Origin: Saprospiraceae bacterium
Lineage (GTDB): Bacteria > Bacteroidota > Bacteroidia > Chitinophagales > Saprospiraceae
Direction: 5' to 3'
NCBI GenBank assembly: GCA_016717105.1
Contig: JADKGF010000029.1
Coordinates: 1 to 63,488, forward strand
Length of the DNA stretch: 63,488 nucleotides
Below, one piece after another: positions 41,662 through 51,688 of this stretch. A model generated the notes under the pieces. The model was not told the DNA's origin and ran no database searches. It saw only the letters and a list, made by a program, of their open reading frames with translations. The position numbers were made by a program, and so were the translations under genes. Position 1 is the stretch's first letter. Every line of letters begins with the position of its first letter.

Positions 41662-42794
41662 TAAAATTCTTTTTGCAAATTAAAATAATTATAACTTAAA
41701 AACTTTTCTGTCTTACCTTCGATTTCTACAAAAATTAATCCAGAAGGAATTTGTCTTACTGAAATGGTTTTATCTTTTGTTTTTAATAATAATTCGCCCA
41801 AACTATTATACAATTTTGTGGATTTGCCTTCACCTTCGTATTGCAAAAATATCTCATCTGAAGCTGGATTTGGATAAATAGTAAATTGAATCGCTTGATT
41901 TTGAGTAGTTGATGAAGGTCCGCTCAAGCAATTTTTTGGATAATTTCTCACTGTTTCCCAAGCAATTTCCTGAAATCTTCGAGCTTGCTGTCCAGTAGGT
42001 GCATTAAAATTGCCGCCCCAGATATTTTTTAATTGAACAGGAAGGCCAACTGGACTCTTGTCTGTCAAAACTGCGTAATGAATACAAGCTATAAAGTATT
42101 TACCTTGGTCTTTTAGATGTATATCATCTCCAAATAAGCTTTTGATATCAGTTATACCTGGAATTGTTCCAGCTGCGATTTCATCATATAATCGGGACAA
42201 GCCTTGTCCTCCTGGTATCATACAAACTGGATTGTTTGGTTTATAGGTTTCATTAAGTTTTGTAACCACACTTTCCCACATGGGCAAGTCGTCTGTCAAT
42301 CGTTGTCTCCAAGGATTGCTATCGATGTCATACATACATCCTGTTGGTGTGCCACTATTCAGACAATGCCAAACTTCATAAAACAAGACCCTGATATTCG
42401 GATTGTGTTTTTTGGCGAATACGTAAAAACTATCTGTGTATTTATATGTGTCTTTGATGCCCCATTCAGTTTGGGCTTGGCGTGGTACGGACTCAGTAAG
42501 TACAAGCGTTTCATATTTTGAAGAAGGCAGCCCATTGACAGGATCATAAAATCCATAAATAAATGGTGGTATCGGCGCATAATCATTGGCTGCTTTTCTA
42601 TCCCATTGATAGTGAAGTGATGCGCCCGGTATGGATTGGTATCCCAATTTGAATGTTGTGGATTCGGATTGTTCGATCATGGATTTTACCATTTCTCCGA
42701 TTTGATCACTCAGTGAGTGCCCGATATAAAAAACACTGGATTGAGCATTCGATTTTATACCAAAACCGATTGTAATCAATAAAGCAAAACTCAA
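41661..42794 (-). CDS. secreted SGNH-type hydrolase with T9SS sorting domain
   Basis: 377 residues. After a short signal peptide (MSFALLITIGFGIKSNAQ) comes the block I-like motif FYIGHSLSD, with Ser in GHSL as probable nucleophile, and the block V-like DDIHLKDQGKYF with Asp and His. The family includes carbohydrate esterases and acetylesterases. A T9SS domain is at the end (FTIYPNPASDEIFLQYEG, IPSGLIFVEIEG). It overlaps the next gene, a PKD/glycosidase-like protein, by one base, suggesting one transcript. Substrate not known. Confidence 0.75.
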   Translation of the reverse strand: MSFALLITIGFGIKSNAQSSVFYIGHSLSDQIGEMVKSMIEQSESTTFKLGYQSIPGASLHYQWDRKAANDYAPIPPFIYGFYDPVNGLPSSKYETLVLTESVPRQAQTEWGIKDTYKYTDSFYVFAKKHNPNIRVLFYEVWHCLNSGTPTGCMYDIDSNPWRQRLTDDLPMWESVVTKLNETYKPNNPVCMIPGGQGLSRLYDEIAAGTIPGITDIKSLFGDDIHLKDQGKYFIACIHYAVLTDKSPVGLPVQLKNIWGGNFNAPTGQQARRFQEIAWETVRNYPKNCLSGPSSTTQNQAIQFTIYPNPASDEIFLQYEGEGKSTKLYNSLGELLLKTKDKTISVRQIPSGLIFVEIEGKTEKFLSYNYFNLQKEF

Positions 42795-43001
42795 GATTAA
42801 CCAATATTTATTTTTATTTTTTTCATCAACATATTTAATTATACAAACGATTTTAAATGCGAAATCCCTATTTAGCGGGTAAAGATAGTTAAATTAAAAT
42901 ACATAAAAGTTTCATAATATGCCTATTAAAACACAGAAATTGCGAATATATTTAAGAAATCTCATTCAAATATTCAAAAAGTATTTAATTTTGCTGCCCT
43001 T

Positions 43002-43784
43002 ATGACAGGAGAAGCGATAAAATCTTTTTATCCTAGAATTGAAATTCTGGATGAAGCATATGAAATTCCCCAGTTGGGGCGTAAGAGGCGAATATCTGTT
43101 TTGTTGCCACATGATTATTATCAGACCAATAAAAAGTATCCGGTTTTATATCTGCACGATGGACAGAATTTGTTTGACGAATATGCACCGTATGGCAATT
43201 GGGGAGTAGATAAATCTTTGGAGCGTCTTGCTATGCAAGGTATCGGAGATGTGATCATAGTTGCGATCGATCACGGTGGAGTCTTGCGCATTCAGGAATA
43301 TTTACCATATAGCACACCACGATATACCGAAGCTGAGGGCAATCTGTATATCAAGTTCATGTTAGAAGACCTAAAACCAATGATTGACTCAAGGTTTCGA
43401 GTTTTGACTGGGCGTGATCATACAGGTATTGGTGGCAGTAGCTTGGGTGGATTGATAAGTTTGTATGCTGGTTTTAAGTATCCGCAGATTTTCGGTAATA
43501 TGATGATATTTTCACCAAGCTTGTGGATCTCAGAAGAAATCTATGACATGGCGTATCATTATGTACCAGGTGGACCTACAGATATTTATTTGTATGCCGG
43601 TGGTATGGAAAGTGCCAATCATTATAGCCAAGTACTCCGATTAGAGAAAATTCTTCAAGACAAAAGAAAATATGAAGGATTTGAGATGACTTTTTCACAT
43701 AATCCATCAGGACAACATAAAGAAATCCATTGGGGAGAACAATTTCCACTAGCTTTCAGATGGTTATATTTTAATAAATACTAA
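43002..43784 (+). CDS. alpha/beta hydrolase, esterase family (Fes/IroE-like)
   Basis: 260 residues, no signal peptide. The fold is shown by YPVLYLHDGQNLFDE, IVAIDHGG and the nucleophile elbow GIGGSSLGGLISLYAGFKYP (Ser in GSSLGG), followed by HNPSGQHKEIHWGEQFP, where His is a likely catalytic residue. It resembles the putative esterases of the Fes/enterochelin hydrolase group, but a substrate cannot be assigned. TAATTTTG at 42986-42993, a -7 box, ends nine bases before ATG, so the mRNA may be almost leaderless. It lies just ahead of the leucyl aminopeptidase gene, in the same direction. Confidence 0.85.
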   Translation: MTGEAIKSFYPRIEILDEAYEIPQLGRKRRISVLLPHDYYQTNKKYPVLYLHDGQNLFDEYAPYGNWGVDKSLERLAMQGIGDVIIVAIDHGGVLRIQEYLPYSTPRYTEAEGNLYIKFMLEDLKPMIDSRFRVLTGRDHTGIGGSSLGGLISLYAGFKYPQIFGNMMIFSPSLWISEEIYDMAYHYVPGGPTDIYLYAGGMESANHYSQVLRLEKILQDKRKYEGFEMTFSHNPSGQHKEIHWGEQFPLAFRWLYFNKY

Positions 43785-43793
43785 AACTAATTC

Positions 43794-45222
43794 ATGCCAC
43801 TTAATATTATAGAAAAATCTGCCGGTTTTGCGGAAGTTATACTTTTGGCTTTCGAAAAAAACCAAGAAAATCACGAAATTATAAAAGAATATTCAGGTCT
43901 TGCTTATGTGCCAGAAATGAACTTGGGACCGAAGGATGTATTGTCGATATATCATCCCGTAAAGGAGCAAAAAATATCTATTTTAGGACTTGGAGAGCAA
44001 AAAGATCATGCTAGAAGTTATCAGTATTTCAGAAGTGCTATCCACCAACTCAAATCCTAAAACTAAAATACATATTGAAGTCATAGGATCTCACTTAAGC
44101 GATGAATTGTTGACAAATGCGGTAATTGGACTGCGTATTTCCTTGGTAAATATTGGTGCTTTCAAAACAAATGGCAATAGGTTTGAAGAGCCACAAATCT
44201 CATTGATCATAGATAAAAGTCAAGAATCTATTGCTAATAAAGCGCTTTCTATTGCTGAAGCTCAGGTCAGTGCTATGCACCTTGTAGATACACCATCCAA
44301 TATCAAAACACCAGAATATATGGCAGACTATGCTGTTGCTTCTGGTAAAAAATATGGATATAAAGTTGATGTTTACGACAAAAAAGCTTTGACAGAAATG
44401 AAGATGGATGCATTACTAGCTGTAGGTCAAGGTAGCTGTCATGAGCCACGTCTTATTGTCATGGAGTATAATCCAAAAGGTAAAAAATCAACTAACCCAA
44501 AACTCGGTCTTGTAGGCAAAGGGATATCTTTCGATACAGGTGGTATTTCCATCAAGCCTTCGGCCAATATGGGCTACATGAAAAGCGATATGGGTGGCGC
44601 TGCAGCAGTTATTGGTGCGGTGGAACTCGCAGCTCGACTTAAACTAGATATACATATTGTTGGTGTCGTTCCAGCTGCAGAAAACAGTGTAGATGCCAAT
44701 AGCATTAGACCAGGTGATGTTATTAGTTCATATTCTGGCAAGTCTATAGAAGTTATAGATACAGATGCTGAAGGAAGATTGGTTTTGGCAGACGGATTGG
44801 CTTATATTATTCGCAATTATCAACCCGAAAACTTAATTGACTTGGCTACTTTGACAGGTAGTGTCATTGCTGCCTTGGGATATACGGCATCGGGTATGTT
44901 TACCCACAATGATGAGATGGCAGCTTCGCTCACATCTGTAGGCGCACCGATCAACGAACGCGTATGGCGCATGCCTATGTGGGAGGATTATGCACCAGAC
45001 ATGCACTCTGATATAGCAGATATAAAAAACCTGAGCAGCCGACCAGTAGCTGGTTCTATTACAGCCGCCAAATTTTTGGAAGTATTTACAGCCGAACATA
45101 AAAACTGGGTGCACTTGGATATAGCAGGTGTCGCTTTTGCAGATAGTGAGTTTGCAAAATCAAGGACTGCAACTGCTTTTGGTGTGCGATTACTAGGTGC
45201 TTACATGGAGACAATGGTCTGA
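43794..45222 (+). CDS. leucyl aminopeptidase (M17), one frameshift
   Basis: M17 metallopeptidase that removes N-terminal residues from peptides in the cytoplasm. The N-terminal domain (MPLNIIEKSAGFAEVILLAF) breaks frame near 44040-44065; the rest continues in the next frame through the metal-binding core: VGKGISFDTGGISIKPS, MKSDMGGAAAVIGA, NSVDANSIRPGDVISSYSGK, DTDAEGRLVLADGL and LATLTGSVIAALG. All catalytic residues are present, so the gene is probably intact and the break an indel error. Merged length is about 475. It follows the esterase by 9 bases and precedes the CYTH gene by 10. Confidence 0.93.
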
Positions 45223-45232
45223 AAATACCGCC

Positions 45233-45757
45233 ATGAATATCCTAAATCACGAATTTAAAGCACGTATTACAGAACTGAAGCCTTATGAGGATTTGCTTAA
45301 AGGTAAAAATCCGCATTTTCAAGGTGTAGATCACCAGAAAGATACATATTTTAATGTTCCAACTGGTAGGCTCAAGCTGCGAGAAGGAAATATAGAAAAT
45401 GCACTTATCCAATACGATCGGGAAGACATTGCCGGCTCGAAGCTGTCAAAAATAATATTGTATAAACACAAACCAGATCCAGCCCTGAAGGATATTCTCA
45501 CCATGCAGTTGGGTATTAAAGTGGTTGTAAATAAAGTGAGAAAAATTTATTTTATTGACAATGTCAAGTTTCATTTTGACACCATTGACGGGCTTGGATA
45601 TTTTATGGAAGTGGAAGCCATAGATACCGAAGGTATATTTTCTACAACGGAACTACAAAAACAATGTGACGCATATTTTGATTTTTTTGGCCTTTCGGCC
45701 AATGATTTGGTCCAGTCATCCTACAGTGATCTCCTCATTGCTCAAGGTTTAGATTAA
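45233..45757 (+). CDS. CYTH-domain protein (class IV adenylate cyclase-like)
   Basis: 174 residues from ATG 45233. The CYTH fold is indicated by HEFKARI near the start (the ExExK-like motif is shortened to E-K), DTYFNVPTGRLKLREG, KVRKIYFIDNVKFHFDTIDGLGYFMEVEAID, and a C-terminal helix FFGLSANDLVQSSYSDLL. CYTH proteins act on triphosphate groups, as class IV cyclases or thiamine triphosphatases. It starts 10 bases after the aminopeptidase stop and is likely in the same operon. The activity cannot be narrowed further. Confidence 0.8.
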   Translation: MNILNHEFKARITELKPYEDLLKGKNPHFQGVDHQKDTYFNVPTGRLKLREGNIENALIQYDREDIAGSKLSKIILYKHKPDPALKDILTMQLGIKVVVNKVRKIYFIDNVKFHFDTIDGLGYFMEVEAIDTEGIFSTTELQKQCDAYFDFFGLSANDLVQSSYSDLLIAQGLD

Positions 45758-45892
45758 AATTTTGCGGTCCATCGAACAGGCATTTTTCTTTATTCTGTTC
45801 AAAAACGATGATTGTTATTAGTAATATGATATAAAGTAGCTAACATTTTATAATTTTGTAATATAAAATGATTGTGTAAATAAAAAGTAGCA

Positions 45893-47244
45893 ATGGACAA
45901 TAAGATCATCATCGTAGGAGCAGGATTGTGTGGATCACTTTTAGCATTGCGTATGGCGATGAAAGGATATTCTGTCGTCATGTACGAACGTCGCCCTGAC
46001 ATGCGCAAGAGTCGAGTCAATGCTGGAAGATCAATAAATCTTGCCCTATCGGATAGAGGATTATTGGCTTTGGAGCTGGCAGGTATCAAAGATGATATAT
46101 TACCACCATCATTCCGATGCACGGTCGTATGATCCATAGCTTGGATGGAGGCAATCATTTGGTCAATTATAGTGGACGGCCCGGCGAATTGATCAATTCT
46201 ATATCTAGAGGCGGACTTAATAAATTGCTGTTAGAAAAGGCAGAAGCAACGGGTAAAGTACAAGTGTTTTTTGATACTGAATGTATCAGTGCATCTCTTG
46301 ACTCAGGTACAATCGAACTTAAAAATACCCAAACAGGTACACATTTTTCGGATACAGGCGATGTGATTTTTGGTACTGATGGCGCTGGTTCAGCGATTAG
46401 GAATGCCATGTTGGAACAATCTGCCAGATTTCGGTTTGATTTTTCGATCAAGTACCAAACTACAGGATACAAAGAATTAGAAATTCCAGCAAATGCTGAC
46501 GGTACTTTTAGATTGGGAAAAAATGCACTCCATATATGGCCAAGAAGTGGATTTATGATGATCGCTCTACCCAATTTGGATGGTAGTTTCACCGTCACTT
46601 TGTTTTTACCATTAGAAGGAGACAATAGCTTTGAAAAACTAAAAACAGAAGAAGAAATTCGAAATTTCTTTACCCAAAATTTCCCATCGGCGTATGACCA
46701 GATGCCTGATTTAATGGCAGATTTTCACGCAAATCCTACTAGCTCATTAGGTACTGTCAAATGTTATCCTTGGCAGATAAATGGTAAATTTCTTTTGCTT
46801 GGTGATGCCGCCCATGCGGTAGTTCCTTTTTATGGGCAAGGCATGAATGCTTCTTTTGAAGATGTCACAGAACTCGACAAATTGATCACGACCTATGGTG
46901 GCAATTGGAAAGAAATCCTGCCTGCATTCCAGGAGCAACGCAAAGTAAATGCGGATGCTATCGCTGATCTTGCCGTAGAAAATGAAATCGAGATGCGCGC
47001 AGCGACTGCAGATCCAGTTTTTTTGCTGAAGCGAAAGATAGAATTGACGCTAGAGCAGAAGTATCCTGATTATTTTTCTAAGTACAGCATGGTGACATTT
47101 AGAGAAGATCTGCCGTATAGTTATGCCATGCAAAAGGGTAGGGCACAGGATCGAGTTTTGATGGATTATGCAGCGACTTTGACTGATTTTGGATCCTTTG
47201 ACGAAGCCGTAGCACTTGAACTTGTCAGGAAAATCGAGATGTAG
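45893..47244 (+). CDS. kmo: kynurenine 3-monooxygenase, one frameshift
   Basis: FAD-dependent hydroxylase of tryptophan degradation (kynurenine to 3-hydroxykynurenine). The Rossmann motif is IVGAGLCGSLLALRMAMKGY, followed by YERRPDMRK and AGRSINLALSDRGL. A one-base shift near 46105-46112 precedes IPMHGRMIHSLDG in the next frame; the FAD motif LLGDAAHAVVPFYGQGMNASFEDV is further on. Total is about 450 residues, normal length. The rest of the pathway is not in the window. TAATTTTG at 45851-45858, 35 bases before the start, is a possible -7 promoter box. Confidence 0.93.
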
Positions 47245-47386
47245 TCGACAATTATACACTGTTCGTCAAAAAGATAAATAGTACATTTCTATGATGGAAC
47301 TAAATAGCCATCCTTTGGGTTAATTTTGTTTTAATCTTAAGTAGCTTTTCAAAGTTAAGTCATGACCTTTAATATTAAAGAAACCG

Positions 47387-47905
47387 ATGAAATTTAGCAA
47401 CGAACAAATCAAGTCATTACAATTGCCTTCGATAGATGTCATCGAGTACGAGAAACCCGATATTACCTATCGTAAAGTATTGATGTACAGTGTTTTAATT
47501 TTTGCATTTGTATTGCTTGTTGGATATTTTGTAGTGGGTTATTTTGCCGAGAAATTGCTGACTTTGCCGATTTTGATGATTGTAATGCTTACATGGTCCA
47601 TTTTGACTGGTTTAGCTATTATTTTTACTGTCAAATCGTATGATAATTTGGGTTATGCCCTTAGGGACAAAGATATTTTATCAAAGTCGGGCGTATTTTT
47701 CAAATCAATTGTCATCGTGCCTTTCAATCGCGTGCAACATAGCGAAATAGAACAAGGACCTATAGAACGGCTTTTTGGTCTAGCGGAATTGACTCTTTTT
47801 ACCGCTGGCGGAGATGATGAGACCATCTCAGGTCTTAGTTTCGATAAAGCCCAAATGCTCAAAAATTACATCACTGCCAAAGTTGCTGCAGATGAAGAAG
47901 AATGA
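47387..47905 (+). CDS. bacterial PH-domain membrane protein (YdbS-like)
   Basis: 172 residues with two adjacent membrane helices (VLMYSVLIFAFVLLVGYFVV and LLTLPILMIVMLTWSILTG) followed by the bPH2 domain (YALRDKDILSKSGVFFKSIVIVPFNRVQHSEIEQGPIER, then the conserved LFGLAELTLFTAGG). It pairs with the longer YdbT-like gene, whose ATG lies inside its last codons (14-base overlap), as in many bacteria. Function of the family is unclear; membrane stress has been suggested. Confidence 0.88.
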   Translation: MKFSNEQIKSLQLPSIDVIEYEKPDITYRKVLMYSVLIFAFVLLVGYFVVGYFAEKLLTLPILMIVMLTWSILTGLAIIFTVKSYDNLGYALRDKDILSKSGVFFKSIVIVPFNRVQHSEIEQGPIERLFGLAELTLFTAGGDDETISGLSFDKAQMLKNYITAKVAADEEE

Positions 47906-49379
47906 CGGTGAGTTTTCTGTTCCGACGAGGCAGTCTTATGTAGCCATTATTATGATTTTATTTAAGACTATCAATATCGTATTCAGACAATTGATCCCAG
48001 TATTGGTAGTGATATTGCTCGGTGGATCAGAAAAATTCGATTATATTCTTTGGGTTATTTCCGGCATAGCGTTGCTGTCGATGATTTATGCTATTGTCAA
48101 TTTTTTCAGGACCTACTTTTATATTCAGGATGATGAATTGGTCATGCATACTGGCGTTTTTAGTCATAAGAAAACAATCATTCCTTTGGAAAGGATCCAG
48201 TCTGTCAATTTTGAACAGAATATTGTGCATCAGATTTTCGATGTATTAAAATTAAATATTGATACTGCCGGCACAGAAAAAAATGAATTCCAGTTTCAAG
48301 CCATCGATGCACAAAAAGCGAAACGATTGCGCGAAATAATAATGGCTGGGAAAAAAGTGTCAACTATAGCATCTACAAATTCATACGATGAAAATCAACC
48401 CAATAAGCCAGCATACAAAGAGATTTTATCCTTGGGTTTTACAGATTTACTAAAAATAGGCCTTACCGAAAATCACATTAGATCAGGCGGATTAATTTTT
48501 GTATTCTTTTTGTGGATTTACCAAAATTTGCAAGAAGCAGGATTGGATGTGGACGAATATTCGGAAGAAATCCCTGAATGGGAATGGGGAATTAATGGCA
48601 TAGTTTTGATCGTTTTTGTGTTTTTGATGATTTCAATCTTGATTTCGCTTGGTAGGACTGTCATCAAATATTTTGATTTACAATTCTTGCGATTTGATAA
48701 TGGATTCAAAATAGTAAGTGGGATTTTTACAAAAAAAGAAGTATCAGCCCAAGACCACAAAATTCAATTTATATCTTGGTCAGACAATTTGTTGCGAAAA
48801 ATAATCGGTTACAAGAATCTGAAATTACATCAAACTACGGCATCTAAAGCAAACAAAAGTCAACTTATACAGATTCCTGGATGTAAGGTACATCATATTC
48901 AGGATGTTGTGGATACTATTTTTGACAATAAAGATATCAATGAAATAGAAGTAGAACGCGTCAGTTTTTTTTACTTCAAAAGGTTTGCGATGATATGGAC
49001 AGGTATTATAACAATAGTCGGTCTTATACTTCTTTGGTTTGAATTGTATAATCAAATGTGGTTATTGACAGGATTGGTGATAATGATGATAATAGGTCGC
49101 TTCTTGTCTTATCGTAAGATTGCTTATGGACATGATGGACAATTACTCGTTTTAAAAGGTGGAATATTTGGTGATAAGAATACCATATTACCATTGTATA
49201 AAGTCCAAACCGTGAAAATATATGAAACTCCATTCCTACGAAAAAAATCGCTTTGCACATTGATATTGCGGACAGCATCAGGACAAATTACTATCCCATA
49301 TTTACCATCAGAATCGGTCAGAAACCTTGGAGATTTTATCCTGTATAAAATAGAATCTACACATAGAAAGTGGATGTAG
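47892..49379 (+). CDS. bacterial PH-domain membrane protein (YdbT-like)
   Basis: 495 residues from ATG 47892 (MKKNDGEFSVPTRQSYVAII), chosen over the longer upstream start because it overlaps the YdbS stop as a typical coupled start. Three bPH2 repeats are visible: YIQDDELVMHTGVFSHKKTIIPLERIQSV, then FLRFDNGFKIVSGIFTKKEVSAQDHKIQF, and HDGQLLVLKGGIFGDKNTILPLYKVQTV. Pairs of membrane helices lie between them. It likely works with the YdbS-like neighbour in one membrane complex. Confidence 0.88.
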   Translation: MKKNDGEFSVPTRQSYVAIIMILFKTINIVFRQLIPVLVVILLGGSEKFDYILWVISGIALLSMIYAIVNFFRTYFYIQDDELVMHTGVFSHKKTIIPLERIQSVNFEQNIVHQIFDVLKLNIDTAGTEKNEFQFQAIDAQKAKRLREIIMAGKKVSTIASTNSYDENQPNKPAYKEILSLGFTDLLKIGLTENHIRSGGLIFVFFLWIYQNLQEAGLDVDEYSEEIPEWEWGINGIVLIVFVFLMISILISLGRTVIKYFDLQFLRFDNGFKIVSGIFTKKEVSAQDHKIQFISWSDNLLRKIIGYKNLKLHQTTASKANKSQLIQIPGCKVHHIQDVVDTIFDNKDINEIEVERVSFFYFKRFAMIWTGIITIVGLILLWFELYNQMWLLTGLVIMMIIGRFLSYRKIAYGHDGQLLVLKGGIFGDKNTILPLYKVQTVKIYETPFLRKKSLCTLILRTASGQITIPYLPSESVRNLGDFILYKIESTHRKWM

Positions 49380-49526
49380 AATGTACTCAAAATGTCTAAA
49401 AGCTCATATAATCAAGGATTTTTTCATCATATGACAGTCGATTAAGAAAATATTTATAGAAAATTACATATTATAAAAAATTATAATATATCTTTGTCCC
49501 TTATTTTATCCCATTCGTCTATTATC

Positions 49527-49558
49527 TTTGATAAACCAAGGAGAGACGATTAATTTTG
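49527..49558 (+). promoter_or_regulatory. promoter of the DUF4407 gene
   Basis: TTTG at 49527-49530, a 20-base spacer, and TAATTTTG at 49551-49558 match the Bacteroidota primary sigma consensus. The ATG of the DUF4407 gene is 27 bases downstream of the -7 box. Confidence 0.7.
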
Positions 49559-49584
49559 AAATGAATATTTAAAATTAAAAATCG

Positions 49585-50727
49585 ATGAACAGCGTATCTT
49601 CTTTTTTCATTTTTTGCTCAGGTGCCGTCAATTCTGTTTTGAAGCGTTGCCCTACAGATTATATCAAATACCAAGGTATAGGTGCCACGATACTATTTAC
49701 GGGAATTTTCTCAGCGCTTTCAGCTGGATATGCGCTATACACGGTATTCGAATCATACGTGGTATCTACCATTTTTGCAATAATATGGGGAATGATGATA
49801 TTTAATCTAGACCGATATATCGTATCAGGTATGCGCAAAAAGTCCAATTTCTTAAAAGAATTGGCGATGGCTGCTCCTAGGATAATATTGGCGGTATTTA
49901 TAGGTATCGTCATTGCTACACCGCTGGAACTGAAACTGTTCGAGTCAGAAATCAATGCCGAGATAGGTATGATGCAGCAAGAGACATACAGACAACAAGA
50001 CGACTTGCTCAAAAAACGTTATGAAGCCGATACTAAGGTGATCAATGATGAGATCACACTTTTGAGAAATAAACTCAGTAAATTCGATCAGGAAAGGACT
50101 GCACGACTGAGTGAGGCACTTGCTGAAGCAGATGGTACTGGCGGTAGCAAAATCCGGGCTATGGGTGCGATCTACAAGGCAAAAGCCAAAGCATCGGATA
50201 AAGCTGAACAAGATTATCAATTGGCATACGCAGAGATAAATCCGAAATTGGAACAAGAATTGGCAAAGCTTGAGGTCATCGAATCTAAACGAAATGCCGA
50301 GATGGAAACCTTAAGCAGGGCTTCATTAACTGGATTTGCTTCGAGACTAAAAGCTTTGCATCGATTATCATCTGCTGACGATGCTATTCGTATTGCCGGT
50401 ATTTTTATTTCTATCTTGTTTTTGATCATAGAGTGCGCTCCGATTTTAGTTAAACTTATCAGCGAACGTACGCCATATGATCAGCGTATCGACACATTAG
50501 AAACTGAATATCACCTTGCCAATCTAAAGCAAACCACAATAGCAAAATTGGCGACTGATAGTCAATTGACTTTTGAAAATAAAACCGCAGGATTTCGAGT
50601 CACTGAGATGATCAATGCTGAAAACGAGGTATTTGCCCATGCACTTCGCAAGGAGAAAGAGGATCTTATGTCTCGCAACGAAGGTTGGTTTACGATGCTT
50701 AAGAAAAGACGTATTTTCGATTTTTGA
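49585..50727 (+). CDS. DUF4407 membrane protein
   Basis: 380 residues. Two N-terminal helices (GIGATILFTGIFSALSAGYA and VSTIFAIIWGMMIFNLDRY), a third (IILAVFIGIVIATPLELKLF), then a long coiled-coil-like Lys/Glu/Ala-rich region (about residues 125-240) and a late membrane segment (IAGIFISILFLIIECAPILVKL). The NLDRYIVSG motif after helix 2 is typical of DUF4407. Role unknown; the shape suggests a membrane-anchored, possibly periplasmic coiled coil. It has its own promoter and converges with DUF2200 at a 12-base gap, with no visible terminator. Confidence 0.9.
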   Translation: MNSVSSFFIFCSGAVNSVLKRCPTDYIKYQGIGATILFTGIFSALSAGYALYTVFESYVVSTIFAIIWGMMIFNLDRYIVSGMRKKSNFLKELAMAAPRIILAVFIGIVIATPLELKLFESEINAEIGMMQQETYRQQDDLLKKRYEADTKVINDEITLLRNKLSKFDQERTARLSEALAEADGTGGSKIRAMGAIYKAKAKASDKAEQDYQLAYAEINPKLEQELAKLEVIESKRNAEMETLSRASLTGFASRLKALHRLSSADDAIRIAGIFISILFLIIECAPILVKLISERTPYDQRIDTLETEYHLANLKQTTIAKLATDSQLTFENKTAGFRVTEMINAENEVFAHALRKEKEDLMSRNEGWFTMLKKRRIFDF

Positions 50728-50739
50728 TCTTGTAGGATT

Positions 50740-51090
50740 TTAGCTTCTCAATATCTTAGCCATAGGTCGCCCTTTGGCCAATTCGTCAATTAACTTGTCC
50801 AAATACCTGATTTTTTGCATCAGTCTATCTTCGATATCTTCGACACGATAGCCACAGATGACGCCTGTGATTTTTGACACATTGGGATTGAGTTTTGGTG
50901 CATTTTCAAAGAAAAATGTAAAGTCATTTTTTTCGTCAATAATGCGTTGTAATGCAGGTAAATCATAGCCTGTGAGCCAGCAAATGATTTCATCTACTTC
51001 ATCTTTGGTTCTGCCTTTTCTTTCGGCTTTATTGACGTAATGTGGATATACACTCGCAAATGACATTTTGAAAACACGTTGATTATCCAT
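50740..51090 (-). CDS. DUF2200 family protein
   Basis: 116 residues matching the small DUF2200 family in full: VFKMSFASVYPHYVNKAERKGRTKDEVDEIICWLTGYD near the start, NDFTFFFENAPKLNPN in the middle, and the ending LIDELAKGRPMAKILR. No catalytic role is known. It follows a SnoaL-like gene by 22 bases, and the two are probably co-transcribed. Confidence 0.9.
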   Translation of the reverse strand: MDNQRVFKMSFASVYPHYVNKAERKGRTKDEVDEIICWLTGYDLPALQRIIDEKNDFTFFFENAPKLNPNVSKITGVICGYRVEDIEDRLMQKIRYLDKLIDELAKGRPMAKILRS

Positions 51091-51112
51091 GGTAGACTGC
51101 TCTTTGATTAGA

Positions 51113-51583
51113 TTATTTATTTTGTGCGATAAAATGGTCTAATAGTTTATTAGTGCGTTGTTGTAATTTGGTTTTGAAAAATGGAGTCCAGCCCATCAAT
51201 AATCCTTTGATCCCCATAGCCTGCCTGCTCCAAGCGTAAAGATCGAAATGGTCGGTATGTTTTATAATTTTTCCATCTTTAAATTCAAATTCAGCCTTGA
51301 CATTATTTACGACATTGCGTCCTGTCTGACTGAAAATGTAGCGAGCTGTCCATTGGGCTGTACCTATTTGCCCATTGGTTTCTATATCTGAAAATTCAAT
51401 ATCTAACTTACTTTTATTGTTTTTTAACAGCATTCGCCACATGCTTTTTGTTCTATCTCCTTCTAATATTCCGAATGCCGGATCTTCAAATCTAATGTCA
51501 TCATGATAACAATCGATCATGTCTTCTATATTTTTGGCCGCAAATGCGCTGTAGAACTTTTGGATTAACTGTGCATGGATCAT
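51113..51583 (-). CDS. nuclear transport factor 2 / SnoaL-like protein
   Basis: 156 residues with the cone-shaped fold of NTF2-like proteins: LIQKFYSAFAAKNIEDMIDCYHDDIRFEDPAFG at the start, GTAQWTARYIFSQTGRNVVN in the middle and DGKIIKHTDHFDLYAWSRQAMG towards the end. This family includes isomerases, hydrolases and binding proteins; sequence does not settle which. It precedes DUF2200 on the same strand. Confidence 0.85.
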   Translation of the reverse strand: MIHAQLIQKFYSAFAAKNIEDMIDCYHDDIRFEDPAFGILEGDRTKSMWRMLLKNNKSKLDIEFSDIETNGQIGTAQWTARYIFSQTGRNVVNNVKAEFEFKDGKIIKHTDHFDLYAWSRQAMGIKGLLMGWTPFFKTKLQQRTNKLLDHFIAQNK

Positions 51584-51688
51584 TTTGCCTATGATTTAGA
51601 TGATTAATAGCCATATCGTATATCAAAAGTACAAAATATTTTACAGGAATTTGAAATATTAACAAATTTATACCAGCATTCGACCATA

